Shown here piece after piece: positions 1 to 5,633 of a stretch of DNA of 5,795 nt (its first letter is position 1; every line of letters starts with the position of its first letter). The notes under the pieces were generated by a model. That model was not told where the DNA came from, did not search any database, and saw only the letters and a list, made by a program, of their open reading frames with translations. The stretch is from an uncultured Caldimicrobium sp. (lineage in GTDB: Bacteria > Desulfobacterota > Thermodesulfobacteria > Thermodesulfobacteriales > Thermodesulfobacteriaceae): assembly GCA_938091475.1 (NCBI GenBank), contig CALLJI010000200.1, positions 1 through 5,795 of the forward strand, in the 5' to 3' direction. The position numbers and the translations under genes were made by a program.

Positions 1-1
1 G

Positions 2-394
2 CTCTTTACCCTCACCAAACCATTACAAGAACTGGGCTTAGTCAATATTACTGATGAAGGTAAATATACTTCAAACATTTCCAACTTTGATGCCCTGGTT
101 CAACAGGGTCAAATAGATAAAATCAAAAATGCCCTCTCTCAAACCAATACCAATCTTAAAACTTACTTAGAGGGTTTGACTAACACCTTGCAAAAGTATC
201 AGCAAACTCAGGATAGCAAAATCAAGGCTTTAGATTTAAAAGTGCAAAACATCCAGAGGAATCTCACTAAGGAAGAAGAAAAATTGAGATTAACCTTTAG
301 TAAGATAGAGGCCATAATGTATCAAAATGAGCAGCTAAGAACAAGGCTTGAAAATTTTGCAGTCTCCCTCTCTGAAGCTATCAAAAAAGGTTAA
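2..394 (+). CDS. fliD: Flagellar hook-associated protein 2 (filament cap protein FliD), C-terminal part
   Basis: This is the 3' end of a gene that starts before the window; the frame is open from position 2 and gives 130 residues before TAA at 392-394. FliD forms the cap at the tip of the flagellar filament and promotes flagellin insertion outside the cell. The visible part begins with ITDEGKYTSNISNFDALVQQ, typical of the late D2/D3 region. It continues into a long amphipathic helical tail with the pattern KEEEKLRLTFSKIEAIMYQN. This matches the conserved FliD ending (an E-x-x-L-x-x-x-F-x-x-[LIM]-E-x-x-[IL] helix, then a coiled-coil D0 segment). An internal TTG at 176 should not be taken as a start, because the reading frame and homologous character continue upstream. 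The assignment is reinforced by fliS, which follows after 55 nt. The full N-terminal half is not visible. Confidence 0.88.
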   Translation, partial: LFTLTKPLQELGLVNITDEGKYTSNISNFDALVQQGQIDKIKNALSQTNTNLKTYLEGLTNTLQKYQQTQDSKIKALDLKVQNIQRNLTKEEEKLRLTFSKIEAIMYQNEQLRTRLENFAVSLSEAIKKG

Positions 395-438
395 TGCAAT
401 TTGCACTTCTTCCGATTAAATAAATAAAAGGAAAGAGA

Positions 439-443
439 GGAGG
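439..443 (+). promoter_or_regulatory. Shine-Dalgarno site of fliS
   Basis: GGAGG lies 6 nt before the ATG at 450, within a purine-rich run. It is the best ribosome-binding site in the flagellar block and fixes the fliS start. Confidence 0.75.
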
Positions 444-449
444 TCAAAA

Positions 450-893
450 ATGGTTAACAGGCAAGCTAATTATTTGGAAAAAGAAGTCTTGCAAGGGTCC
501 TCTTTAGATCATATTATCTTACTTTATGCAAAAGCTATTAATTCCTTGAAAGTTGCCAAGAAGGCTATAGAAGAGGGGCTAACTTCACCTGAGGTTGTCA
601 AGAAAAAAGCAGAAGCTTTAACTAAAGCAGTAGATATCTTAATTTATTTACAAGCTATCTTAAATTTAGAGAAGGGAGGAGAAATTGCCCAAAAGCTTAT
701 GGAAATTTATGGCATATTGATAGATGAACTAATAAAGGTGAATTTCACTAATGAGACCCAAAAAATTCAAGATTCTATAGAAATTCTTGAAAATTTGAGA
801 AAAGCTTGGCTTGACCTTAAACATAAGAACTCTATAGGTAAACGTTTAGCTCATACTAAGCCAATGGAGATGCAGACCTCACAAAACCCATAA
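450..893 (+). CDS. fliS: Flagellar secretion chaperone FliS
   Basis: FliS is a cytoplasmic four-helix chaperone. It binds the C-terminus of flagellin, prevents early polymerisation and delivers it to the flagellar export gate. The 147-residue product shows the family pattern in order. First is a helix HIILLYAKAINSLKVAKKAI (about 21-40). Next is the hallmark LNLEKGGEIAQKLMEIYGILIDELI (about 71-95), equivalent to the usual LDFEKGGEIAxNLxxLYxYM. Then comes a final helix ILENLRKAW (about 112-120) with the conserved Trp. It is longer than the usual 125-135 residues because of a polar C-terminal tail (from about 125) that looks unstructured. The ATG has a strong GGAGG site. Its place directly after fliD is the classic fliD-fliS order. 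The next small gene follows after 19 nt, so the three are probably cotranscribed. Confidence 0.93.
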   Translation: MVNRQANYLEKEVLQGSSLDHIILLYAKAINSLKVAKKAIEEGLTSPEVVKKKAEALTKAVDILIYLQAILNLEKGGEIAQKLMEIYGILIDELIKVNFTNETQKIQDSIEILENLRKAWLDLKHKNSIGKRLAHTKPMEMQTSQNP

Positions 894-912
894 AAAGACA
901 GGGAGAGTATTT

Positions 913-1170
913 TTGGAGAGCAAACTCAAGAAAAGGCTTTTAGAAATTGAAGTAGCCCTATGTAATGAAGAATGGGATAATGCCTTAGAGCTTTATGAAA
1001 GACTAAATAAAGAATGGCCTGAAATTTCTAAGGAGTTAACTTTGGATGAAGCAAAGGAAGTTTTAAAAATTGTTGATTTTTTGGGTAAGCTTTTAAGAGA
1101 GAAAGTAGATAGTTTCAAAAAAAAACAGGACTATTTGAAGATGCGAAAGAGTTATTCTAAATTTATTTAG
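913..1170 (+). CDS. Small helical protein after fliS, possible FliT-type flagellar chaperone
   Basis: This 85-residue protein is almost wholly charged helix, with no signal peptide or membrane segment. Helix 1 (about 1-30) carries LLEIEVALCNEEWDNALELYERLNKEW. A second helix spans about 43-82, ending in a basic YLKMRKSYSKFI tail. The start is a TTG preceded by GGGAG at 901-905, about 7 nt away; no ATG or GTG in this frame fits better. FliT-type proteins are small helical chaperones that bind FliD and are usually encoded right after fliS. The position and helical hairpin shape fit, but sequence similarity is too weak for me to give the symbol. The gene contains a run of nine A at 1117-1125. Its stop overlaps the convergent GGDEF-family gene by 4 bp. 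Confidence 0.72.
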   Translation: MESKLKKRLLEIEVALCNEEWDNALELYERLNKEWPEISKELTLDEAKEVLKIVDFLGKLLREKVDSFKKKQDYLKMRKSYSKFI

Positions 1171-2096
1171 GCTCTTCTGTCTATAAAATAGGCGCTCCCT
1201 GGAACGGATTTTACCAGCTTTTTTATTTGTCCAGCTCTTTCAGCAACCTCTCCAATATGCTTAAACTTTCCTTTATGTACAGGTACGATAGCAAGAGAAA
1301 GAGAGGGCAAAGGGAATTTACATAAATTACCCTTTCTATCCTTACTAATTAAATATCCCCGTTGCAAATCCTTTGGGTTAACAAACTTAGGAACTAAACT
1401 GTCAAATCTTTTAATTATTTCTTTGGACATCTCTTCAGCTTTCTCAAGAGGTACTATTAAAACAAAATCATCTCCACCTATATGCCCAACAAAGCTCTCT
1501 TTACTTAAGGTCTGAAGAGTATTTAAAAGAATCTTACTCAAATTTTTGATCATTTCATCCCCTTTTGAAAAACCATACAAATCATTATAGGCTTTAAAAT
1601 TATCTAAGTCTACATATATCACCGCTGAAGGTTCTTCCTTTTCTAAGGCCACTTTTATATTCTTTTCAATAGATACATTACCAGGGAGTCCTGTTAGTGG
1701 ATTATTATCAGAGATACGCTCCAGTCGACTCATAGCAAGTTTAGTTCTTATCAGAACTTCAATGTCATCTGCTTTTGTAGTTATTATCTCATCTATAGCT
1801 TGGAGATACTGACGGAGATGATCTAAATCCAACTTATCTACAACAAGAATAAAGGGAATTCTCACTAAATTAAAATGCATCTTGATGTCTCTTAAGAGGA
1901 CCTGAAAAGACTTGGGATCCTTTTCATAATAATAAAAGAGCAGATCAGGTGGTTTGAAAAGGAGTGCTTCAAAAAACTTATCCACCCTGTAGAGGGATTT
2001 TACTCTAAAATTATTTGACTCCAGCCTCTCCTTCCATCCCAAAAAGGGAGCTCTCTTTTTCCAAAAGGTATATATGGTTAATTTTTTGGTAGGCAT
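1167..2096 (-). CDS. GGDEF-family protein with degenerate receiver domain and GGDDF signature
   Basis: This 309-residue soluble protein combines a receiver-like domain (about 5-115) with a GGDEF domain (about 128-306). The receiver fold is suggested by a PDLLFYYY strand and an IPFILVVDK strand. The position of the phosphoacceptor Asp at the end of strand 3 is aromatic (YYY, 55-57), so it is probably not phosphorylated. The GGDEF domain keeps the PLTGLPGN entry motif (133-140), metal-binding D163 in YVDLDNFKAYND, base-contacting N171 and D180, and a basic KKLVKS stretch. The signature is GGDDF (207-211) instead of GG[DE]EF. The RxxD inhibitory site is absent (SKES is at that place). The segment GYLISKDRKGN...FPLPSLSLAIV looks like an insert typical of the GGDDF subfamily. 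It may make c-di-GMP or only bind nucleotide; the sequence does not decide. The ATG is 16 nt after the HDOD stop, with a poor ribosome site, so coupling is likely. Confidence 0.85.
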   Translation of the reverse strand: MPTKKLTIYTFWKKRAPFLGWKERLESNNFRVKSLYRVDKFFEALLFKPPDLLFYYYEKDPKSFQVLLRDIKMHFNLVRIPFILVVDKLDLDHLRQYLQAIDEIITTKADDIEVLIRTKLAMSRLERISDNNPLTGLPGNVSIEKNIKVALEKEEPSAVIYVDLDNFKAYNDLYGFSKGDEMIKNLSKILLNTLQTLSKESFVGHIGGDDFVLIVPLEKAEEMSKEIIKRFDSLVPKFVNPKDLQRGYLISKDRKGNLCKFPLPSLSLAIVPVHKGKFKHIGEVAERAGQIKKLVKSVPGSAYFIDRRA

Positions 2097-2112
2097 AGGA
2101 ACTAATGAGTTC

Positions 2113-2973
2113 TTAGGTAAAATCCTTCTTTAGCTCTTCTGTAAAGAACTTTAATTCATATAGGCGTGGTTCCAAGCGATAGTAGATTTCTTTTATTTCT
2201 GGAAGAGAGATCTTTAAAATTTTTAAACTTTGAGGTTGAAAGGGTGGAAGCTTATCCTCTAAGGTTTTCCCATAACCACGGGCATGAATTAAAATATCAG
2301 CTAAATGAAGGCAGGCAGCTTCTTTTTTATATTTTTTGGCTTGTTCTATGAAATGGTGTGACTGAACAGCCTCTATTAAGCGTTCCGGAAGATTCCATTG
2401 AGTCATTAAAAAAGCCCCTATTTCAGCATGATCAATACCTAGGACTATTTGTTCCACTTTGAGGGGTTCCTTTCCTTGTTGTACTATTTTTTTGATCACT
2501 TCATACTCCTCTCTGAAGGTTACCATTTGAATCACCCTGCCTAAGTCGTGAAGTAAGCCAGCGGTAGCAATTTCCTGAGGTTCTGCAAGATTGACCTTTT
2601 CAGCTATAATCTTAGCACAAGCAGCTACTCCAATAGAATGTTCCCAGAGACCAATGTCTTCCTTATGAATAATCTCAAAAATAGAAGAAGTCATAATCAA
2701 AATTTTTAGAACATTGAGACCAAGAAGCATCATAGCTTGATTCACCGTTGAAACCTTTTTTGGAAATCCATAAAAGGCAGAATTTGCTAAGCGTAAAACC
2801 TTAGTAGTGATCACTTGATCCTTTTCTATCACCTCAGCAATTTGATTAAGTGAAACTCTCTCATCTTCAATCATAAGCGAGAGTTTTTGGACAATAGGAG
2901 GTAGGGTTGGTACCCCCTCTAACTTTCTTAGTTTCTTTTTGACCTCTTTTCTCTTCTCTGTAGCATCATACAT
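2113..2973 (-). CDS. HDOD domain signalling protein
   Basis: HDOD proteins are cytoplasmic regulators built on an HD-phosphohydrolase-like helical fold. They often sit in c-di-GMP, chemotaxis or motility networks, usually as scaffolds without proven activity. The 286-residue protein is essentially one HDOD domain. It shows LEGVPTLPPIVQKL (18-31), then DQVITTKVLRLANSAFYGFPKKVSTVNQAMMLLG (about 52-85), HSIGVA (112-117), AGLLHDLG (138-145), DHAEIG (181-186), WNLPERLIEAVQSHH (193-207) and LADIL (224-228). Unusually for the family, a possible metal set H112, H142/D143 and D226 is kept, together with H182, H206 and H207. The ATG directly follows the stop of the upstream gene (TAAATG), with GAGGG 7 nt before it inside that gene. 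The GGDEF-family gene follows. No transmembrane segment is visible. The family assignment is secure; the target is unknown. Confidence 0.9.
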   Translation of the reverse strand: MYDATEKRKEVKKKLRKLEGVPTLPPIVQKLSLMIEDERVSLNQIAEVIEKDQVITTKVLRLANSAFYGFPKKVSTVNQAMMLLGLNVLKILIMTSSIFEIIHKEDIGLWEHSIGVAACAKIIAEKVNLAEPQEIATAGLLHDLGRVIQMVTFREEYEVIKKIVQQGKEPLKVEQIVLGIDHAEIGAFLMTQWNLPERLIEAVQSHHFIEQAKKYKKEAACLHLADILIHARGYGKTLEDKLPPFQPQSLKILKISLPEIKEIYYRLEPRLYELKFFTEELKKDFT

Positions 2974-3297
2974 TTATCTACCCTCGGATGAGACTTTTTT
3001 GAATTTCTCGTAAAGAAGTTCCTTAATAATTTCTTTGATTTGCAATAGAGTTTCTTCACTAACCTCACTAAATCTATATTCAAGTTCCCCCAACTCTTCT
3101 TCTAAGTTTTTTTCCCAAGGAAGCTTCACTACGGTGCCTTCAACCGTAATATAGCTTACACCCAATTCCTTAAACTTTTCGATCATTTCCCCAGTGATTT
3201 CAACCCCTTTACCACAGAGCACCCTACCCTGACTATCTATCACCTCTTCAAAAGTTCTCATACCCGGAGTAATCATTGAAAGTGGCAATCTCTGCAT
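2974..3297 (-). CDS. Small protein with a short beta-rich domain, partner of the HDOD gene
   Basis: This 107-residue protein has two parts. Residues 1-54 read LPLSMITPGMRTFEEVIDSQ, then GRVLCGKGVEITGEMIEKFKELGVSYITVEG. This resembles the short beta-barrel-like module (LxPGMxLAxDVxDxxGRLLLxKGxxLT...LxxxGI) found at the N-termini of, or next to, HD-GYP and HDOD proteins. Residues 62-104 form a charged amphipathic helix that could dimerise or dock on a partner. No catalytic motif, signal peptide or membrane helix is visible. The ATG at 3297 is 14 nt after the hisG stop, preceded by AAGGGG (9 nt away) and AAAGGA (2 nt away). The stop codon touches the HDOD start codon, which suggests coupled, stoichiometric synthesis and a possible complex; this is inference. 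I do not recognise a named gene. Confidence 0.78.
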   Translation of the reverse strand: MQRLPLSMITPGMRTFEEVIDSQGRVLCGKGVEITGEMIEKFKELGVSYITVEGTVVKLPWEKNLEEELGELEYRFSEVSEETLLQIKEIIKELLYEKFKKVSSEGR

Positions 3298-3311
3298 ATT
3301 CCTTTACCCCT

Positions 3312-4187
3312 TTAGATTATTTTATTCAAACTATACTCAATTATACCTTGAACCCCATATTCTAAAAGCTTAGGCACTAAATACCGAACTTCCTTTTCTG
3401 AGACAACTACCTCCAGGGCATACCAATCCTTTTGATAAAGTTTAGAAATTGTGGGAGCAGTAATACTTGGTAATATCTCCACCACCTGTTCTAAATTTTC
3501 TGCAGGTACATTCATCTTTAAACCCACCTTTTTATGAGAATTAAGAGCACCCTTTAAAAGAACCGCAATTTGTTGGATTTTACTTTTCTTCCAAGCATCT
3601 TCCCAAGCCTCTGTGTTTGCAATAAGTTGAGGGTAAGTTTCAAGCATTTCATAGATTATTTTCAATCCGTGAGCCTTTATAGTTGAACCAGTTTCCGTAA
3701 CCTCCACAATGGCATCACATAACCCTTGGACAACTTTGGCTTCTGTTGCACCCCAAGAATAGGATACTTCAACAGGAATCCCTTTCTCATAAAAAAATTT
3801 TTTTGTATAATTAACAAGTTCTGTGCTAATTTTTTTTCCACGCAAATCTTCCAGGGTATTAATATGGGAATCTGCTTTCACTGCAATTACCCAACGGGCA
3901 GGTTTTTTACTTATCTTTGAATAAGGAAGATCTTCCACTACTACTACCTTTGAGTCATTATTAAGAATCCAATCCTTTCCTGTAATACCAGCATCAAGAA
4001 TACCAGCCTCTATATAAAAACTCATCTCCTGTGGTCTACAAATGACCATTTCTAATTCGGGATCATCTATTTCTGGAAAATAACTTCTGTGATGCACTTC
4101 AATGGTCCACCCTGCCTTTTCAAAAAGTTCAATGGTAGCCTTTTCCAAACTTCCTTTTGGGATTCCAAATTTAAGCTTTCTCTCCAT
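3312..4187 (-). CDS. hisG: ATP phosphoribosyltransferase, long form
   Basis: HisG joins ATP and PRPP to give N1-(5-phosphoribosyl)-ATP, the first and feedback-controlled step of histidine synthesis. The 291-residue length and the C-terminal regulatory domain (about 216-290, with VPAENLEQVVEILPSITAPTISKL and DWYALEVVVSEKEVRYLVPKLLEYGVQGI) mark the long, hexameric form. That form is inhibited by histidine and does not need HisZ. The catalytic part starts with LKFGIPKGSLEKAT (5-18). It carries the PRPP-binding signature around EAKVVQGLCDAIVEVTETGST (149-169), with E162, T166, G167, S168 and T169. The ATG overlaps the hisI end by 17 nt and uses GGAGGAGG encoded within hisI codons. Other his genes are not in the window except hisI. 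Confidence 0.96.
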   Translation of the reverse strand: MERKLKFGIPKGSLEKATIELFEKAGWTIEVHHRSYFPEIDDPELEMVICRPQEMSFYIEAGILDAGITGKDWILNNDSKVVVVEDLPYSKISKKPARWVIAVKADSHINTLEDLRGKKISTELVNYTKKFFYEKGIPVEVSYSWGATEAKVVQGLCDAIVEVTETGSTIKAHGLKIIYEMLETYPQLIANTEAWEDAWKKSKIQQIAVLLKGALNSHKKVGLKMNVPAENLEQVVEILPSITAPTISKLYQKDWYALEVVVSEKEVRYLVPKLLEYGVQGIIEYSLNKII

Positions 4188-4557
4188 AAACCTCCTCCGG
4201 ATTGAAAAGTCTTGTCTCTATAATCTCCCATCTTCCTTCTCCTTTAAAAACTCTGAAAAAACAACTTGAATATCCTTTATGACAGACAGGTCCTCGGGGA
4301 TCCACTTTTATTAAAAGTGTGTCTTCATCGCAGTCTATGAGGATTTCCTTTACCAAAAGTATGTGTCCAGAGCTTTCTCCTTTCATCCAAAGCTTCTGTC
4401 TACTTCTACTGTAAAAATGGACCTTCCCAGTTCTAACAGTTTCATTAAAAGCTTCTCTATTCATATATCCAAGCATTAGTACTTTACCTGTGGCATAATC
4501 TTGAATAATGGCTGGAAGAAGACCCTCACCTTTCTCAAAATTTAGTTGTGTCTCCAT
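4171..4557 (-). CDS. hisI: Phosphoribosyl-AMP cyclohydrolase
   Basis: HisI opens the adenine ring of phosphoribosyl-AMP, the third step of histidine synthesis, and is a Zn- and Mg-dependent cytoplasmic dimer. The 128-residue protein is the stand-alone enzyme with no HisE domain attached. Visible motifs are MLGYMNREAF (28-37), HFYSRSRQKLWMKGESSGH (47-65) and the metal-binding block DCDEDTLLIKVDP (75-87). The zinc cysteines fit the family spacing C76-x15-C92-x6-C99, and D75, D77 and D79 supply the Mg site. GGGGGA at 4565-4570 lies 7 nt before the ATG. The start lies 23 nt inside trpC and the end overlaps hisG by 17 nt, so the three enzymes are almost certainly on one transcript. A separate HisE (or another pyrophosphohydrolase) must be encoded elsewhere. 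Confidence 0.96.
   Translation of the reverse strand: METQLNFEKGEGLLPAIIQDYATGKVLMLGYMNREAFNETVRTGKVHFYSRSRQKLWMKGESSGHILLVKEILIDCDEDTLLIKVDPRGPVCHKGYSSCFFRVFKGEGRWEIIETRLFNPEEVYGEKA
4191..4198 (-). promoter_or_regulatory. Shine-Dalgarno site of hisG inside hisI
   Basis: GGAGGAGG on the minus strand lies 3-6 nt before the hisG ATG. The same bases encode the P-E-E-V part of the HisI C-terminus. This supports the ATG at 4187 and termination-reinitiation between the two genes. Confidence 0.7.
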
Positions 4558-5344
4558 TTCTTATTCCCCCTACTATGGTTCTCAATAGATTCTCTGGATC
4601 TTTAGCTTTCACCAATGAAGTGCCTATAAGGACACCTTTAAAACCTTTCTTTTTTAATTCCAGTATCTCCTTAGCCTCTCTAAAACCAGATTCAGCAATC
4701 ACTGGAATATTAGAGGGTATTAAAGGTAAGATTTTATAGCAATGTGCCTGATTTAACTCTAAAGTATTTAAATTTCTATTGTTTATGCCTATAACTTTTG
4801 CTTCTGCCCTAAGGGCCTTTTCCAGGTCCTCCTCTGAGTGAATTTCTACTAGAGCAGAAAGCCCAAGTTTATAAGTATATTTAATCAACTCAGAGAGCTC
4901 CTCTTGGGAGAGGAAATTGGTTATTAATAAAACAAAATCTGCCCCAAAGGCTTTAGCTTCCTCAATTTGCACTGGATCAAGAATAAAATCCTTCCTTAAT
5001 ATTGGCAACTTAGTTACCGTTCTAACTCCAGCCAAGTATTCAAGAGATCCGTAAAAAAAGTTTTCTTCGGTAATAACTGAAATAGCTTTTGCACCTGCCC
5101 TCTCGTATGATTTAGCCAAATCAATAGGATTAAAATTCTCTTTTAAAGAACCCTTTAAAGGACTTGCCTTTTTTATTTCGGCAATAATAATAAATTTTTC
5201 CTGCTCTAAATAAGCTGACAAATTAAAGGCTGGGCGATCCCAAAAGGGTTTAAAATATAATCCCTTTTGTTTTCTTTTAAGTACTTCAAAATATTTTTCA
5301 TATAAAATTTTGTCTAAAAGCTTCATACCCTTTAATTTTAGCAT
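4535..5344 (-). CDS. trpC: Indole-3-glycerol phosphate synthase
   Basis: TrpC closes the indole ring, converting carboxyphenylamino-deoxyribulose phosphate to indole-3-glycerol phosphate with loss of CO2 and water, in tryptophan synthesis. The 269-residue TIM barrel carries IIAEIKKASPLKG (53-65), LPILRKDFI (113-121), LVEIHSEEDL (165-174), IGINNRNLNTLE (185-196), VIAESGF (215-221) and GVLIGTSLV (237-245). The expected catalytic and binding residues E56, K58, K118, E167, N188, E218 and S219 are present with the spacing seen in the well-studied archaeal enzyme. No TrpF domain is fused. The start is uncertain. ATG at 5344 has no ribosome site. ATG at 5326 (Met7) gives MKLLDKILYEKYFEVLKRK, closer to the usual family N-terminus, but its AAAGGG lies only 1 nt upstream. 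This is the first gene of the operon. An upstream TTGAAA (5378-5373) is paired only with a poor -10 (AAAAAT at 5356-5351). Confidence 0.95.
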   Translation of the reverse strand: MLKLKGMKLLDKILYEKYFEVLKRKQKGLYFKPFWDRPAFNLSAYLEQEKFIIIAEIKKASPLKGSLKENFNPIDLAKSYERAGAKAISVITEENFFYGSLEYLAGVRTVTKLPILRKDFILDPVQIEEAKAFGADFVLLITNFLSQEELSELIKYTYKLGLSALVEIHSEEDLEKALRAEAKVIGINNRNLNTLELNQAHCYKILPLIPSNIPVIAESGFREAKEILELKKKGFKGVLIGTSLVKAKDPENLLRTIVGGIRNGDTTKF

Positions 5345-5392
5345 ATAGAAATTTTTTATAAAGGTGTTTAAATTTCAATTCCCTCTTATTGC

Positions 5393-5418
5393 GGGCAGCC
5401 GCAAGGGCTGCCCCTACA
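5393..5418 (-). repeat. REP-like unit 1
   Basis: GGGCAGCC (5393-5400) pairs with GGCTGCCC (5406-5413) around the loop GCAAG. The CTACA tail at 5414-5418 reads as TGTAG on the minus strand. Unit 7 is a decayed copy of this stem type. Confidence 0.85.
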
Positions 5419-5435
5419 GATTTTGTTAATTCTTC

Positions 5436-5460
5436 GGGCACAGCATGCTGTGCCCCTACA
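5436..5460 (-). repeat. REP-like unit 2
   Basis: A perfect 20-bp palindrome, GGGCACAGCA followed by TGCTGTGCCC (5436-5455), carries the CTACA foot at 5456-5460. Confidence 0.87.
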
Positions 5461-5489
5461 CCTTTTCTAAATCCGAAAATACAAAAAAT

Positions 5490-5514
5490 TGTAGGGGCAT
5501 GACATGTCGTGCCC
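5490..5514 (+). repeat. REP-like unit 3
   Basis: The TGTAG foot (5490-5494) is followed by GGGCATGACA and TGTCGTGCCC (5495-5514). The stem is complementary except for one G-T pair, which could still pair as G-U in RNA. Confidence 0.85.
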
Positions 5515-5529
5515 TAAAAAGATTTTAGA

Positions 5530-5557
5530 TGTAGGAGGGGCGATTCACGAATCGCCC
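5530..5557 (+). repeat. REP-like unit 4
   Basis: The foot TGTAGGAG (5530-5537) has extra bases compared with unit 3. It is followed by GGGCGATTC (5538-5546), AC, and GAATCGCCC (5549-5557), a perfect 9-bp stem. Confidence 0.85.
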
Positions 5558-5565
5558 ACAAATTC

Positions 5566-5585
5566 GTAGGGGCAGGACTTGCCCC
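5566..5585 (+). repeat. REP-like unit 5 (short)
   Basis: The GTAG foot (5566-5569) overlaps the stem GGGGCA (5569-5574), which pairs with TGCCCC (5580-5585) around GGACT. It has the shortest stem of the array. Confidence 0.8.
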
Positions 5586-5603
5586 AGCACAAATGTTTTG
5601 TTT

Positions 5604-5628
5604 GAAGGGGCACGGCACCGCCGTGCCC
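5604..5628 (+). repeat. REP-like unit 6 (degenerate foot)
   Basis: GGGCACGGC (5608-5616) pairs perfectly with GCCGTGCCC (5620-5628) around ACC. The foot reads GAAG instead of GTAG at 5604-5607, so the unit may be inactive while keeping a perfect stem. Confidence 0.75.
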
Positions 5629-5633
5629 AAATA

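Noticed and set aside
176..394. Separate 72-residue gene starting at TTG 176
   Set aside because: The same frame is open to the window start with FliD-like sequence, so this is an internal codon of fliD.
2166..2351. Plus-strand open frame of 61 codons inside the HDOD gene
   Set aside because: Antisense shadow of a well-supported HDOD gene; no ribosome site and no recognisable protein features.
3791..3837. Phase-variable homopolymer tracts in hisG (A7T7 at 3791-3804 and T8 at 3830-3837)
   Set aside because: They encode ordinary Lys-Lys-Phe-Phe and Gly-Lys-Lys stretches in an AT-rich gene for a housekeeping enzyme; the frame is intact.
3726..3920. Plus-strand open frame of 64 codons inside hisG
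   Set aside because: Antisense shadow of hisG; its Cys/Phe-rich composition comes from the complementary Lys codons.
4548..4739. Plus-strand open frame of 63 codons inside trpC
   Set aside because: Antisense shadow of the conserved C-terminal part of trpC.
5351..5378. Strong promoter for the trpC operon
   Set aside because: TTGAAA is reasonable, but the TATAAA box (5360-5355) is only 12 bp away and the correctly spaced hexamer AAAAAT is poor; kept only as a note under trpC.
5391..5418. Rho-independent terminator
   Set aside because: The hairpin is strong but no T-run follows it on either strand.
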